From assembly GCA_018435605.1 (NCBI GenBank), contig JAHDNF010000004.1, forward strand, positions 120,542 through 184,541: a stretch of DNA of 64,000 nt. Direction: 5' to 3'. The notes under the pieces were generated by a model, which searched no databases, was not told the origin of the DNA, and saw only the letters and a program-made list of their open reading frames with translations. Source of the stretch: a bacterium (GTDB taxonomy: Bacteria > Auribacterota > Auribacteria > Auribacterales > Auribacteraceae). Position 1 is the stretch's first letter. Every line of letters starts with the position of its first letter. Shown here piece after piece: positions 56,783 to 64,000 of the stretch. Position numbers and translations under genes: made by a program.

Positions 56783-57604
56783 ATGAGCAAGCTGTATATA
56801 AAGATTAACATATTGTATTTGCTGGCAATATCAGTTTTGTTTACCGGCACGGCATTCGCCAAAATTTCTGTACAGCCGTCTCGTATTGAGGCGACCGTGC
56901 CACCGGGGAAAAGTTTTGAGGATAGTTTTGTAGTAGAAAATATAGGTGACAAGCCGGCCAGCGTCACTTTAGACTGGCGTGACCGGACAAAAGACCCGCT
57001 CATTGAAGATTGGTTTAAAATAGATAAAGAATCGCTCGATTTGCAACCGGGCGAGGAAGGACAAGTTCGTTGCTCGATATCGATACCTGAAGGTGCGACA
57101 GGAGAATACAACGCTTGGTTTGTAATAACCGAAGGGGATACTCAAAAACCAATAAGGGGCGGAGCAAACATCGCGCTAAGAACATCAATACCGGTTTACG
57201 TTACGATAAAAGGAACAGAGCGTTATGATTTTGAAGTGAACGATCTATCTGTAACTAACATAAATTTTTTCAGGCTGACTACGAATATACTCAATTCCGG
57301 TAACGTGCATATACGCCCTACCGGTTCTGTTTATATAAAAAATTTAGAAACGGGCGTTGAATACAACAAACCGTTCAACCATATTTTATGGGGTATAATA
57401 GCCAACCAGCGTTACGATTACATTACTTGGCTAGGCGAAGATGAGAATAACAAAATTGTTTTGGAAGACGGAACCTATAGCGCTTTTATCAGAATTACGG
57501 CAGGCGATGAGGATAACAGGAAAGAATGGAATACCGAGATAGAGTTTAAAATAGACGGTGCAAAAGGCGAGATTACAAAAGGATTTAAGGACTCAACGGA
57601 ATAA
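56783..57604 (+). CDS. Exported Ig-fold protein, PapD/COG1470-like
   Basis: A 273-residue exported protein; AAAGGAG stands 4 nt before the ATG at 56783 (a GTG at 56780 is in frame but too close). A signal peptide ends at AFA. The first Ig-like domain (about 24-125) reads ISVQPSRIEATVPPGKSFED, SFVVENIGDKPASVTLDW, LDLQPGEEGQVRCSISIPEG and EYNAWFVI, close to the N-terminal domain of PapD-type chaperones and the DUF916/COG1470 group. The second beta domain (about 140-262) has YDFEVNDLSV, RLTTNILNSGNVHIRPTG and DGTYSAFIRI. Placed after two subunit-like genes and before large surface proteins, it may be an assembly factor or surface-binding protein. No usher gene is visible, so a classical chaperone-usher role is not claimed. 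Confidence 0.7.
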   Translation: MSKLYIKINILYLLAISVLFTGTAFAKISVQPSRIEATVPPGKSFEDSFVVENIGDKPASVTLDWRDRTKDPLIEDWFKIDKESLDLQPGEEGQVRCSISIPEGATGEYNAWFVITEGDTQKPIRGGANIALRTSIPVYVTIKGTERYDFEVNDLSVTNINFFRLTTNILNSGNVHIRPTGSVYIKNLETGVEYNKPFNHILWGIIANQRYDYITWLGEDENNKIVLEDGTYSAFIRITAGDEDNRKEWNTEIEFKIDGAKGEITKGFKDSTE

Positions 57605-57646
57605 AGAGGAAAATAGTTAACGGCTTATATGCTCTAAACAGGTTAT

Positions 57647-60600
57647 ATGAAGAAAATTATCCGGCTTATTAGTGTGGTTGTATGTCTCTTAGCGTCATAC
57701 GCAGTGGCTGTCGATTACGATAACGACGGCGTCAATGACGACCCGTATCGCCCCGAGTTTATCGGTTACGCGGCGCGGGAACTCTATTTTTTTATCGACC
57801 TTTCCCAACCCGGACGTTTTTACTCTTTAACGCTCGATAACGATTCTTTGCCGTACACGTTCACCACAACCGACGGTTTCGTGCGTTCCAACGACAACGA
57901 CGGCATACTTCTCCCTCTCGAGATGGGCAGTATGCGCGTTACCATCCATCCTGACAGATTGACCGAGGGACTGCGTCAGGATATAGCTTCCGGCGCGTTG
58001 CAACTTATGCTTATCGAAGAACCGGAAGGCGCGATTGTAAACAGTACCTCGCCCATAACTATTTACGATAATTCCGAGGTAGCCGTTAATTTTACGGTAG
58101 CCAACGTTACCCCGCTGATGAACACACTTCCGTTTACTCTAAATTTATACAATACCAGTTCTGGCAGTAATATATTGATACAGTCTGCGGAAACCGGACA
58201 ATTCCTACATACCGCTGACGACCCGTTCGGACATATCGTCTCAATAAATACTTTAGCTGTGCACGGTGATATTTCTATTGTTTCCGCAGATCCGCTGATA
58301 CTCGAAGGCTGGGCGTTCGACGATAACGAGGACATGTCGGTGACCCTATTTTTCAAAAGACCGGCGGATGCTACCGACGTTGAGGCAGTCACGGCAGTTA
58401 ACAGGTATATTCATCCAATAAACGCACAGATACCTTACTGGGGCGACACGTATAAATCGGGATTTACCGTAGAATGGGATAACGAAACCCTGCGCGGCTA
58501 CTATGATTTACGCATCGAACTTAATGACGGTGCACGGCAAGTATCGTTACCGACAAAAAAGATTTTCTGGAACAAACCGCCAAACGGAGAACTGCTGACG
58601 CCGGGCTACGATGAAGATATTACCGCTACGGAAATCCTTGTCTCAGGTACGGCGAACGATCTGGACGTCGATTTAAGCATCAGCGCTTACCTTTCTTCGG
58701 TAGAGGTTTACATAAACTCGCCTTCCAACATGATACAACGGATAATCAATCCGGAGCCTGACAGTAGCGTTATGGAGTTCCAGTTTATATGGGATACCGT
58801 TTACGATTACCCCGAAGGCTCGCATACCATATACGCGATAGCTTACGATTCGTTCGGATTGAGCGCCCAATTCGGTACGCGCACCATAACTATATTCAAA
58901 ACGTCGCCTGTGATTATATCTATTGTGCCGCGTTTAGGCCCGTGGCGCGGCAATACGGTAGTATCTATAACCGGATCTAATCTTACATCGGTAAACAATG
59001 TTCAATTCGGCTCGGTATCCGCGTCAATCATACCGGGAACCCAAACGAACGGCCTTATGCAGGTGCAACTGCCGCAAATCACCGATCCGGCATCGATGTA
59101 TGTCGATGTGACCGTATCGAACCCGTTGAATTCGCACATAAAACGCGACGGTTACCGTTTTGTGCCAGCGGAACTCGGTATAGGGGCCGTCAGCGATGTT
59201 ATAGCGGACATTCAGTTTAACAATATCACCGGCCGGTTATACTTGCTCAACAAAAGTTCACGGCAGGTCGACATATATGAACCCCTGCCGGCCGACGAAC
59301 TGGTATATGCGTCAACCGGCAATTTCGCGGTACGATCTACAGCAGTGCCGCTTAAAATGGATATTTCTAAAGAACAGACAACATTATATGTAATATATGA
59401 GAATTTAGCGATTCTCGAACTTTTCAACCTGCAATCCTCCGGTTCTCTGATCGATTCGGTAACATTGCATGATAATGAGGGGAATCCGGTTAATCCGGTA
59501 TCGCTGGCATACATTATGTACGATACAGTCATTATAGGAACAGCCGGACATAATGCGGCGCGGTTGCTGATTGCGCGGATCGATACTCCTACTGCAACAG
59601 TTACACAAGTTCCCATAGACGCTCATTATGACAGCGTAGAGGTGATATCAAGCAGTAATCAAGCCGTAGCTTATATTGTTGCTAAAGATTATGACACCAA
59701 TTCGTTCGACGTTTTTATATATGAAGGACGGACTATGCTACTTACCGAGCTTCCTGCAGTTATACCGCTAAACTCCGGTCAGGTTGGCGAAGTGTCCGTA
59801 GCTCCCAATTATAACGGCAGTGAATTTTTAATTTATACCTCTTCCGATATAGCGCGGTTCGATTCTAAAGGTTCATTGACCGGTTCCGGTTTATACGGGG
59901 CGGGTTTTGTAACCTATGACAACGCGCGCAATATGGCGTATATATTCAACAGCGGCGAACAATTCTTTACCCTGATAAACCCGGCTCAACTTGACGAAAC
60001 TATCTCGCATATTAGTTTTCCGGATAATGTATCAGCATACGGAACACTTGAACTCGATTGGACAGGTGAAAAACTTTTTGCCGTAACACCTCAGGGTATC
60101 GCTACCGTCAAGGTAGGCGACATTTATCCGAGATTGTCAATCAGCCCGTCGTTCGTGCAGGCGGACGATACCATAGCGGTTGTCGCTCAGAATGCAGGAC
60201 ATATACCTGAAAACATTAACTTTTATATAAACGACCAATTACAATCGGCGCCGGCGCTTATACAGTCCGATAACGATACTCACACGTTTTCCGTTCCAGT
60301 TACCTTGGACGAAGACACTTCAGGCAAAGTTTCCGCCCGTCTATGGGGTTACGCCAGTAAGGAAGAAAACGTTTATATGATGAGCATGCTGTTCGATAGA
60401 ATCGCCGATATGAGCGGACTTGAAACTTTCAAGCCCGGCGGGATGTTTTTTGACGACGTCCGCTCGGATTTATACATATTCGATCCGTGGAAATCAACCG
60501 GAACTACCATCGCCAGATTCCATATTTCAATAGATGATCAGGGAGTCCTCAGCGCCGAACGCCTAGCGGTACCGGCGTCTATACAAGTCCCTTATCCGGT

Positions 60601-61447
60601 TGCGATGAGCAGAACCAACGATTTTATTTTAGCCGTATCCCGTACAATGAAACGATGTTACTGGTTCAACGTAGAAACCTTTGACGACACGTCTTCTGCG
60701 CCTGTACTGTCCGCTATGGTATCGCCGTACATAACCATATCCGGTGTCGTAGGTTACTCGCCTAAACTTTATACCGGCGTTAATTACGCTTATGTCTGGA
60801 ACCAGCTTTCCACAGGCGGGCCGGACGTATACCAGATAAACCTAGATACCCAGACTGTTACCAGATGCAACTTCATTTCTCCGCGTACTACAGACATAAT
60901 CATAGATTACTCGGACAATCCGTCCGAAGACCGCGCTTACGCGGTTTCATATACCACGCCTAACAAGGCGTCCGATTTCATTACCATATTCAATCCGGCT
61001 CAACCGGCGAGCCTGATAACGCCTCTGTCCACTATTCAACTTCAATCGTACGGCGGAGCGTATCAGCTGGCGTCAAACGACGAGGCTCTGTTCGCATCAC
61101 TACGTACCATGCAGGGCGTATCGCTGGTCATGCCCGATCATTCCGGCGGGAATAACCATGTCGCGGTAAATATTCTTGAAAACAGTCCTCTTGTGCCGCA
61201 GTTTATCACCGCGAACAACGATTACCTCGTTTTGAACGGTCCTCAGGCCGCCAACGCTTACGCTTTGAGTTTTATCGATGTCAATATATGGAACGATTAC
61301 CCTGCCGACTCACAGTTCGACGGAATTGCGGATTATGTACAGGGTTCGTCTGTAATATACGATATGGAAATAATAGGAAATAAACTTTTCACAATAATCG
61401 GCGAAGAGATTTACGTGATTGATTTGCTTGAGAAACAGGAGGATTGA
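57647..61447 (+). CDS. Large exported TIG-domain and beta-propeller-like protein
   Basis: A 1,266-residue secreted protein. Signal peptide 1-21 (MKKIIRLISVVVCLLASYAV) followed by an Asp-rich calcium-loop-like start DYDNDGVNDDP. Residues about 40-415 form beta-sandwich repeats (IEGWAFDDNEDMSVTLFF-type strands, EILVSGTANDLDVDLSISAY). Residues 421-505 are an IPT/TIG domain (IISIVPRLGPWRGNTVVSIT, GSNLTSVNNVQFGS). Residues 510-1266 look like one or two beta-propellers, with repeated short strands ending in turns (IADIQFNNITGRLYLLN, LELDWTGEKLFAVTPQGIAT, AMSRTNDFILAVSRTM). No C-terminal anchor is seen. The Shine-Dalgarno is weak (CAGG). It is 42 nt after the Ig-fold gene and 2 nt before the PEP-CTERM gene start. 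Adhesion or a structural envelope role is likely but unproven. Confidence 0.8.
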   Translation: MKKIIRLISVVVCLLASYAVAVDYDNDGVNDDPYRPEFIGYAARELYFFIDLSQPGRFYSLTLDNDSLPYTFTTTDGFVRSNDNDGILLPLEMGSMRVTIHPDRLTEGLRQDIASGALQLMLIEEPEGAIVNSTSPITIYDNSEVAVNFTVANVTPLMNTLPFTLNLYNTSSGSNILIQSAETGQFLHTADDPFGHIVSINTLAVHGDISIVSADPLILEGWAFDDNEDMSVTLFFKRPADATDVEAVTAVNRYIHPINAQIPYWGDTYKSGFTVEWDNETLRGYYDLRIELNDGARQVSLPTKKIFWNKPPNGELLTPGYDEDITATEILVSGTANDLDVDLSISAYLSSVEVYINSPSNMIQRIINPEPDSSVMEFQFIWDTVYDYPEGSHTIYAIAYDSFGLSAQFGTRTITIFKTSPVIISIVPRLGPWRGNTVVSITGSNLTSVNNVQFGSVSASIIPGTQTNGLMQVQLPQITDPASMYVDVTVSNPLNSHIKRDGYRFVPAELGIGAVSDVIADIQFNNITGRLYLLNKSSRQVDIYEPLPADELVYASTGNFAVRSTAVPLKMDISKEQTTLYVIYENLAILELFNLQSSGSLIDSVTLHDNEGNPVNPVSLAYIMYDTVIIGTAGHNAARLLIARIDTPTATVTQVPIDAHYDSVEVISSSNQAVAYIVAKDYDTNSFDVFIYEGRTMLLTELPAVIPLNSGQVGEVSVAPNYNGSEFLIYTSSDIARFDSKGSLTGSGLYGAGFVTYDNARNMAYIFNSGEQFFTLINPAQLDETISHISFPDNVSAYGTLELDWTGEKLFAVTPQGIATVKVGDIYPRLSISPSFVQADDTIAVVAQNAGHIPENINFYINDQLQSAPALIQSDNDTHTFSVPVTLDEDTSGKVSARLWGYASKEENVYMMSMLFDRIADMSGLETFKPGGMFFDDVRSDLYIFDPWKSTGTTIARFHISIDDQGVLSAERLAVPASIQVPYPVAMSRTNDFILAVSRTMKRCYWFNVETFDDTSSAPVLSAMVSPYITISGVVGYSPKLYTGVNYAYVWNQLSTGGPDVYQINLDTQTVTRCNFISPRTTDIIIDYSDNPSEDRAYAVSYTTPNKASDFITIFNPAQPASLITPLSTIQLQSYGGAYQLASNDEALFASLRTMQGVSLVMPDHSGGNNHVAVNILENSPLVPQFITANNDYLVLNGPQAANAYALSFIDVNIWNDYPADSQFDGIADYVQGSSVIYDMEIIGNKLFTIIGEEIYVIDLLEKQED

Positions 61448-61449
61448 TT

Positions 61450-62232
61450 ATGAAAAAAACGTTTCTATGTACGCTAACTTTGATTATCGGTTTCAGCGCG
61501 ACTGTTTACGGACAATCGCATCATTATTACAATAATTTTCTGATTACACAGTCAAACCCTTCGGCAGGCAGTAGCACAGTAGTCGACCTGATCAAAACAC
61601 CGCCTGAAATAGCTTATTTCGAAAACCAGTCGGATATAAGTTTGTTTAATTTCTGGACTAGCGATATATTTTCAACATATACCGCCGGCCTTTACGGATC
61701 AGGCGTATCGGGCGGCGCGGCGGATATACTCGGTATTGCGTCCACAAATTCGCTGGCGTTCGGTGCCGATGGAGGAGCGGAAATGCTGTTGTCTTCGTTT
61801 AACGGTACCGGCCACGTATTCGACCCTGTGTTTTCCAATTACTACGCATTGGTATTTGACATCGCAAATATCGGGTTATATGATGTTGACGTTTTGTTCA
61901 GAATAGGCCCTAATTCGTCTTCGGCGTTATATTCTTCGTTCGACGAGTTTTTTACGCCTATTGCGCAAAATATTGTTTCTATATCGGCAGGCGATACCGC
62001 TACGTTCATCTTTTATCTTGGATTGGCCGTCAGCGACCCGTCTATCGTGTGGGATTACGCAAACGACCCGTATACCGATATTTACCTTAATTTTCAACCG
62101 GCTGTCGGCGCGGAAAGTTTTTCTGTGCTGGTTGACAATATTGGTGTTGCGGCTGTACCCGAACCGGGTGCGGTTATGCTTTGTTTATTCGGTTTTATTG
62201 TTTCAAAATTCGTATGGAGAAAAAATAAGTAA
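61450..62232 (+). CDS. PEP-CTERM sorted surface protein
   Basis: A 260-residue exported protein with N-terminal signal (MKKTFLCTLTLIIGFSATVY, cleavage near G-Q) and a C-terminal PEP-CTERM tripartite signal: VPEP at 236-239, a hydrophobic stretch (AVMLCLFGFIVSKFVW) and a basic end RKNK. Such proteins are cut and processed by exosortase/EpsH-type enzymes at the inner membrane and usually linked to exopolysaccharide export. The mature part is Ser/Gly/Tyr/Phe-rich with beta strands (YYALVFDIANIGLYDVDVLF). AGGAGG lies 7 nt before the ATG at 61450; the earlier in-frame TTG (61444) is too close. It begins just after the TIG gene stop. No exosortase is encoded in the window. Confidence 0.88.
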   Translation: MKKTFLCTLTLIIGFSATVYGQSHHYYNNFLITQSNPSAGSSTVVDLIKTPPEIAYFENQSDISLFNFWTSDIFSTYTAGLYGSGVSGGAADILGIASTNSLAFGADGGAEMLLSSFNGTGHVFDPVFSNYYALVFDIANIGLYDVDVLFRIGPNSSSALYSSFDEFFTPIAQNIVSISAGDTATFIFYLGLAVSDPSIVWDYANDPYTDIYLNFQPAVGAESFSVLVDNIGVAAVPEPGAVMLCLFGFIVSKFVWRKNK

Positions 62233-62273
62233 TTTTAACTTATTACAGAAATAACTTTTACAACTGAGATTTA

Positions 62274-64000
62274 ATGAACTGCAAAAACTTTATTCTCATA
62301 GCGTTATTTATATGCTTTTCGATGCTCTGCGCCGTCGCGCCGGCTGTCGCTCAAGGCGGACAGGATGTTCTGTTCTTTGAGGGGTTTGACGACTACTCTT
62401 CAAGCGAATGGGGCGCATGGGTAACAGGCGACGTGGATATTTACACTGAAGGCTTAAATAATTACATGAAGCTAATCAAAACCGGCGGCACATCATGCGG
62501 GCTTTATCAAAAAGCGGAGTGGAGTCCTTCTAAGAATTTAACTAACTCTGTTATTTCTATTAAGATAAGGACTAATTTAAGCTCGCCTGTTTCACAGGCG
62601 GTAACCGCGCGGATTTTGACTACTACTACTAACGCGACGGATCCAAATTTTACAACTGAATTTACACTTCCTTCCGGATCATTTCTAGATTTGCCCGACT
62701 CCTCTGCCGGATGGCAAACGCTGACTTTCAATGTTAGCGACTTGACATACAATCCGGCGGGATGGGGGCCGATACCTCGTTTTGACGACATAAGAAAAGT
62801 GGAAATTTTTATCTCATATTCAGGCTCGGCGGAGATAGATTTGGATAATTTTGCAGGGGGTACTTTTATTCCCAAGCGAGGTCTTTGGGTATGGAGCAAA
62901 AGCGACGCTATTATAGACGATTTTAATGATAATGGGGCTTACGATTTTGATGAGTTTTTGAGTTTCATCGAAGCTCCTCACGGCAACCCAGCCAACCGTC
63001 TTGACAACATTTATATGGCATGCGATAGAAAAATGCGTAGCCAGCCGGATAAGGTGCGCCGGTTTCTGGCTGATATGAACAGCAGAGGATTTTCGATTTA
63101 TGTGGTAATATCCGACCCTGAGTTTGCCATACCGGACTTATGGGGTGCGTCCGACCCTAAAGAAAACGCGGCGTTTCAGTTTCTTATAAACCAGATAATA
63201 TCTTTTCAATCAAACGGACACCCTAACGAACGTTTTGCGGGTATCATGCTCGATATCGAACCGCATTTATTACCGCATGTCTCCGGTTGGGAATCTTCGC
63301 CAAACTTTTCTAAAATATGGGCTACATATATCAACGATTTGCAGTACTGCCGGACTAAAATACTAGCTTACAACGGATCTTACAGCCCTGCCATGACGTT
63401 TTCCGATGCAGTGGCGTCTTGGTATAGTAACTATTTAGTTGACGACATAATGGAACAAGTCTATTTTTTTACCGTTATGGCATATAGCGACACAAAAGAA
63501 ACTATTGTAGCCATAGCTGACAATGAGGTTCAAAAAGCTTATCAGGCAGGTAAAGAATGCGTTATATGCGTGGAAACTATGAATCTTGGACTCTCGGAGG
63601 ATAATATAACATTTTGGGAAGAAGGACACGAAGAACTGGAAACAGCCCTTGAATACGTAGCCGGACAATACGCTGGACATTATGGGTTCGGAGGACTTGC
63701 CATACACATGTACGCAGACCCCGACAAAGATGAAGACGGATACCAGCATTTAACCCCCACAGTAACCGACAAATCGCCGTTGATAACTATCACCGCTCCT
63801 AACGGAGTACCGGTAGAAGGAATAAGTTTTACCGACAGTGTTACTATAAGCTGGACTATCTACAACCCCAACAACCGAAATTATAATGTTACTCTGTCAT
63901 ATAAATTTCAAAGTCAACTGGATAACGATTCCGCAGAATGGCAGTCTATATATAACCAAAATTTTACCGCAGGCCAGAACGGCTCTTCCTACGTTTGGAA
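62274..64000 (+). CDS. Exported TIM-barrel glycosidase-like protein, 3'-truncated by window edge
   Basis: The frame from the ATG at 62274 stays open to the last base (575 codons). Signal peptide 1-28 (MNCKNFILIALFICFSMLCA, cleavage after AVA). Residues 30-200 form a lectin/CBM-like beta-sandwich (VLFFEGFDDYSSSEWGAWV, IDLDNFAGGTFIPKRG). Residues 205-495 form a TIM-barrel-like domain (GLWVWSKSDAIIDDF, RFLADMNSRGFSIYVVIS, FAGIMLDIEPHLLP with D327 and E329, FFTVMAYSDTKETI, GFGGLAIHMYAD). The DxE at a strand end recalls GH18-like catalytic signatures but the full DxxDxDxE is absent. An Ig-like domain begins near 500 (SPLITITAPNGVPVEGIS). It lies 41 nt after the PEP-CTERM gene. A glycan-degrading or glycan-binding role is likely; the family is not certain. 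Confidence 0.78.
   Translation, partial: MNCKNFILIALFICFSMLCAVAPAVAQGGQDVLFFEGFDDYSSSEWGAWVTGDVDIYTEGLNNYMKLIKTGGTSCGLYQKAEWSPSKNLTNSVISIKIRTNLSSPVSQAVTARILTTTTNATDPNFTTEFTLPSGSFLDLPDSSAGWQTLTFNVSDLTYNPAGWGPIPRFDDIRKVEIFISYSGSAEIDLDNFAGGTFIPKRGLWVWSKSDAIIDDFNDNGAYDFDEFLSFIEAPHGNPANRLDNIYMACDRKMRSQPDKVRRFLADMNSRGFSIYVVISDPEFAIPDLWGASDPKENAAFQFLINQIISFQSNGHPNERFAGIMLDIEPHLLPHVSGWESSPNFSKIWATYINDLQYCRTKILAYNGSYSPAMTFSDAVASWYSNYLVDDIMEQVYFFTVMAYSDTKETIVAIADNEVQKAYQAGKECVICVETMNLGLSEDNITFWEEGHEELETALEYVAGQYAGHYGFGGLAIHMYADPDKDEDGYQHLTPTVTDKSPLITITAPNGVPVEGISFTDSVTISWTIYNPNNRNYNVTLSYKFQSQLDNDSAEWQSIYNQNFTAGQNGSSYVW

Noticed and set aside
56783..61447. Classical chaperone-usher pilus locus
   Set aside because: The Ig-fold protein is PapD-like, but the following 1,266-residue protein is TIG/propeller-like and shows no usher beta-barrel text.
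1..64000. CRISPR arrays, tRNA/rRNA genes, insertion sequences, prophage genes
   Set aside because: Scanned by eye for regular direct repeats, cloverleaf-like ends, transposase motifs and phage proteins; none found. A covariance-model search would be needed to exclude small RNAs.

Overview
The window looks like a chromosomal stretch of a Gram-negative bacterium, most likely a member of Omnitrophota (candidate phylum OP3). The main reason is a single 29.4-kb open reading frame on the minus strand (1232-30607, 9,791 codons) that opens with a secretion signal and a Tiki/TraB-like domain in a form I associate with Omnitrophota genomes, where giant ORFs are known. PEP-CTERM sorting, GT-B/GT2 surface-glycan genes, SD-led genes with ATG starts and sigma70-like promoters fit a bacterium of the wider Planctomycetota-Verrucomicrobiota neighbourhood. 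The phylum call is an inference; no rRNA or other phylogenetic marker is present.

Layout. 1-1149: 3' part of glgB (glycogen branching enzyme). 1232-30607: the giant exported, partly membrane-embedded protein. 31065-44381: a compact run of minus-strand genes. Its distal part (31065-40949) is a surface-polysaccharide module: ABC-2 permease, an ABC-ATPase-like domain with every catalytic motif eroded and fused to a glycosyltransferase-like domain, a methyltransferase-GT2 fusion, two tandem GT-B-like paralogues and two more methyltransferases. Its proximal part (41065-44381) is housekeeping-like: a methyltransferase, universal stress protein, archease, NrnA-type DHH phosphoesterase and a small membrane protein. 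44679-46730: ftsH on the plus strand. 46812-51309: minus-strand operon with an EamA exporter, GT39-type membrane glycosyltransferase, small exported protein and Ser/Thr kinase. 51461-53524: archaeal-type glycogen debranching enzyme, whose end overlaps the convergent HDOD gene 53482-54336.

54906-64000: behind a near-consensus promoter lies a plus-strand run of six exported proteins. Two are diverged paralogues sharing a G-L-[YF]-E-I-V-x-Y-T-D-N motif. They are followed by a PapD/COG1470-like Ig-fold protein, a 1,266-residue TIG/propeller protein, a PEP-CTERM protein and a TIM-barrel glycosidase-like protein cut by the window end. This could be an undescribed surface-fibre or envelope system.

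How the parts may fit: glgB and the debranching enzyme belong to storage-glucan metabolism. Most of the rest concerns the cell envelope: an exported giant, a glycan export cassette, FtsH quality control, a transmembrane kinase, and a block of secreted beta-rich proteins. No tRNA, rRNA, CRISPR array, insertion sequence or phage gene was recognised.
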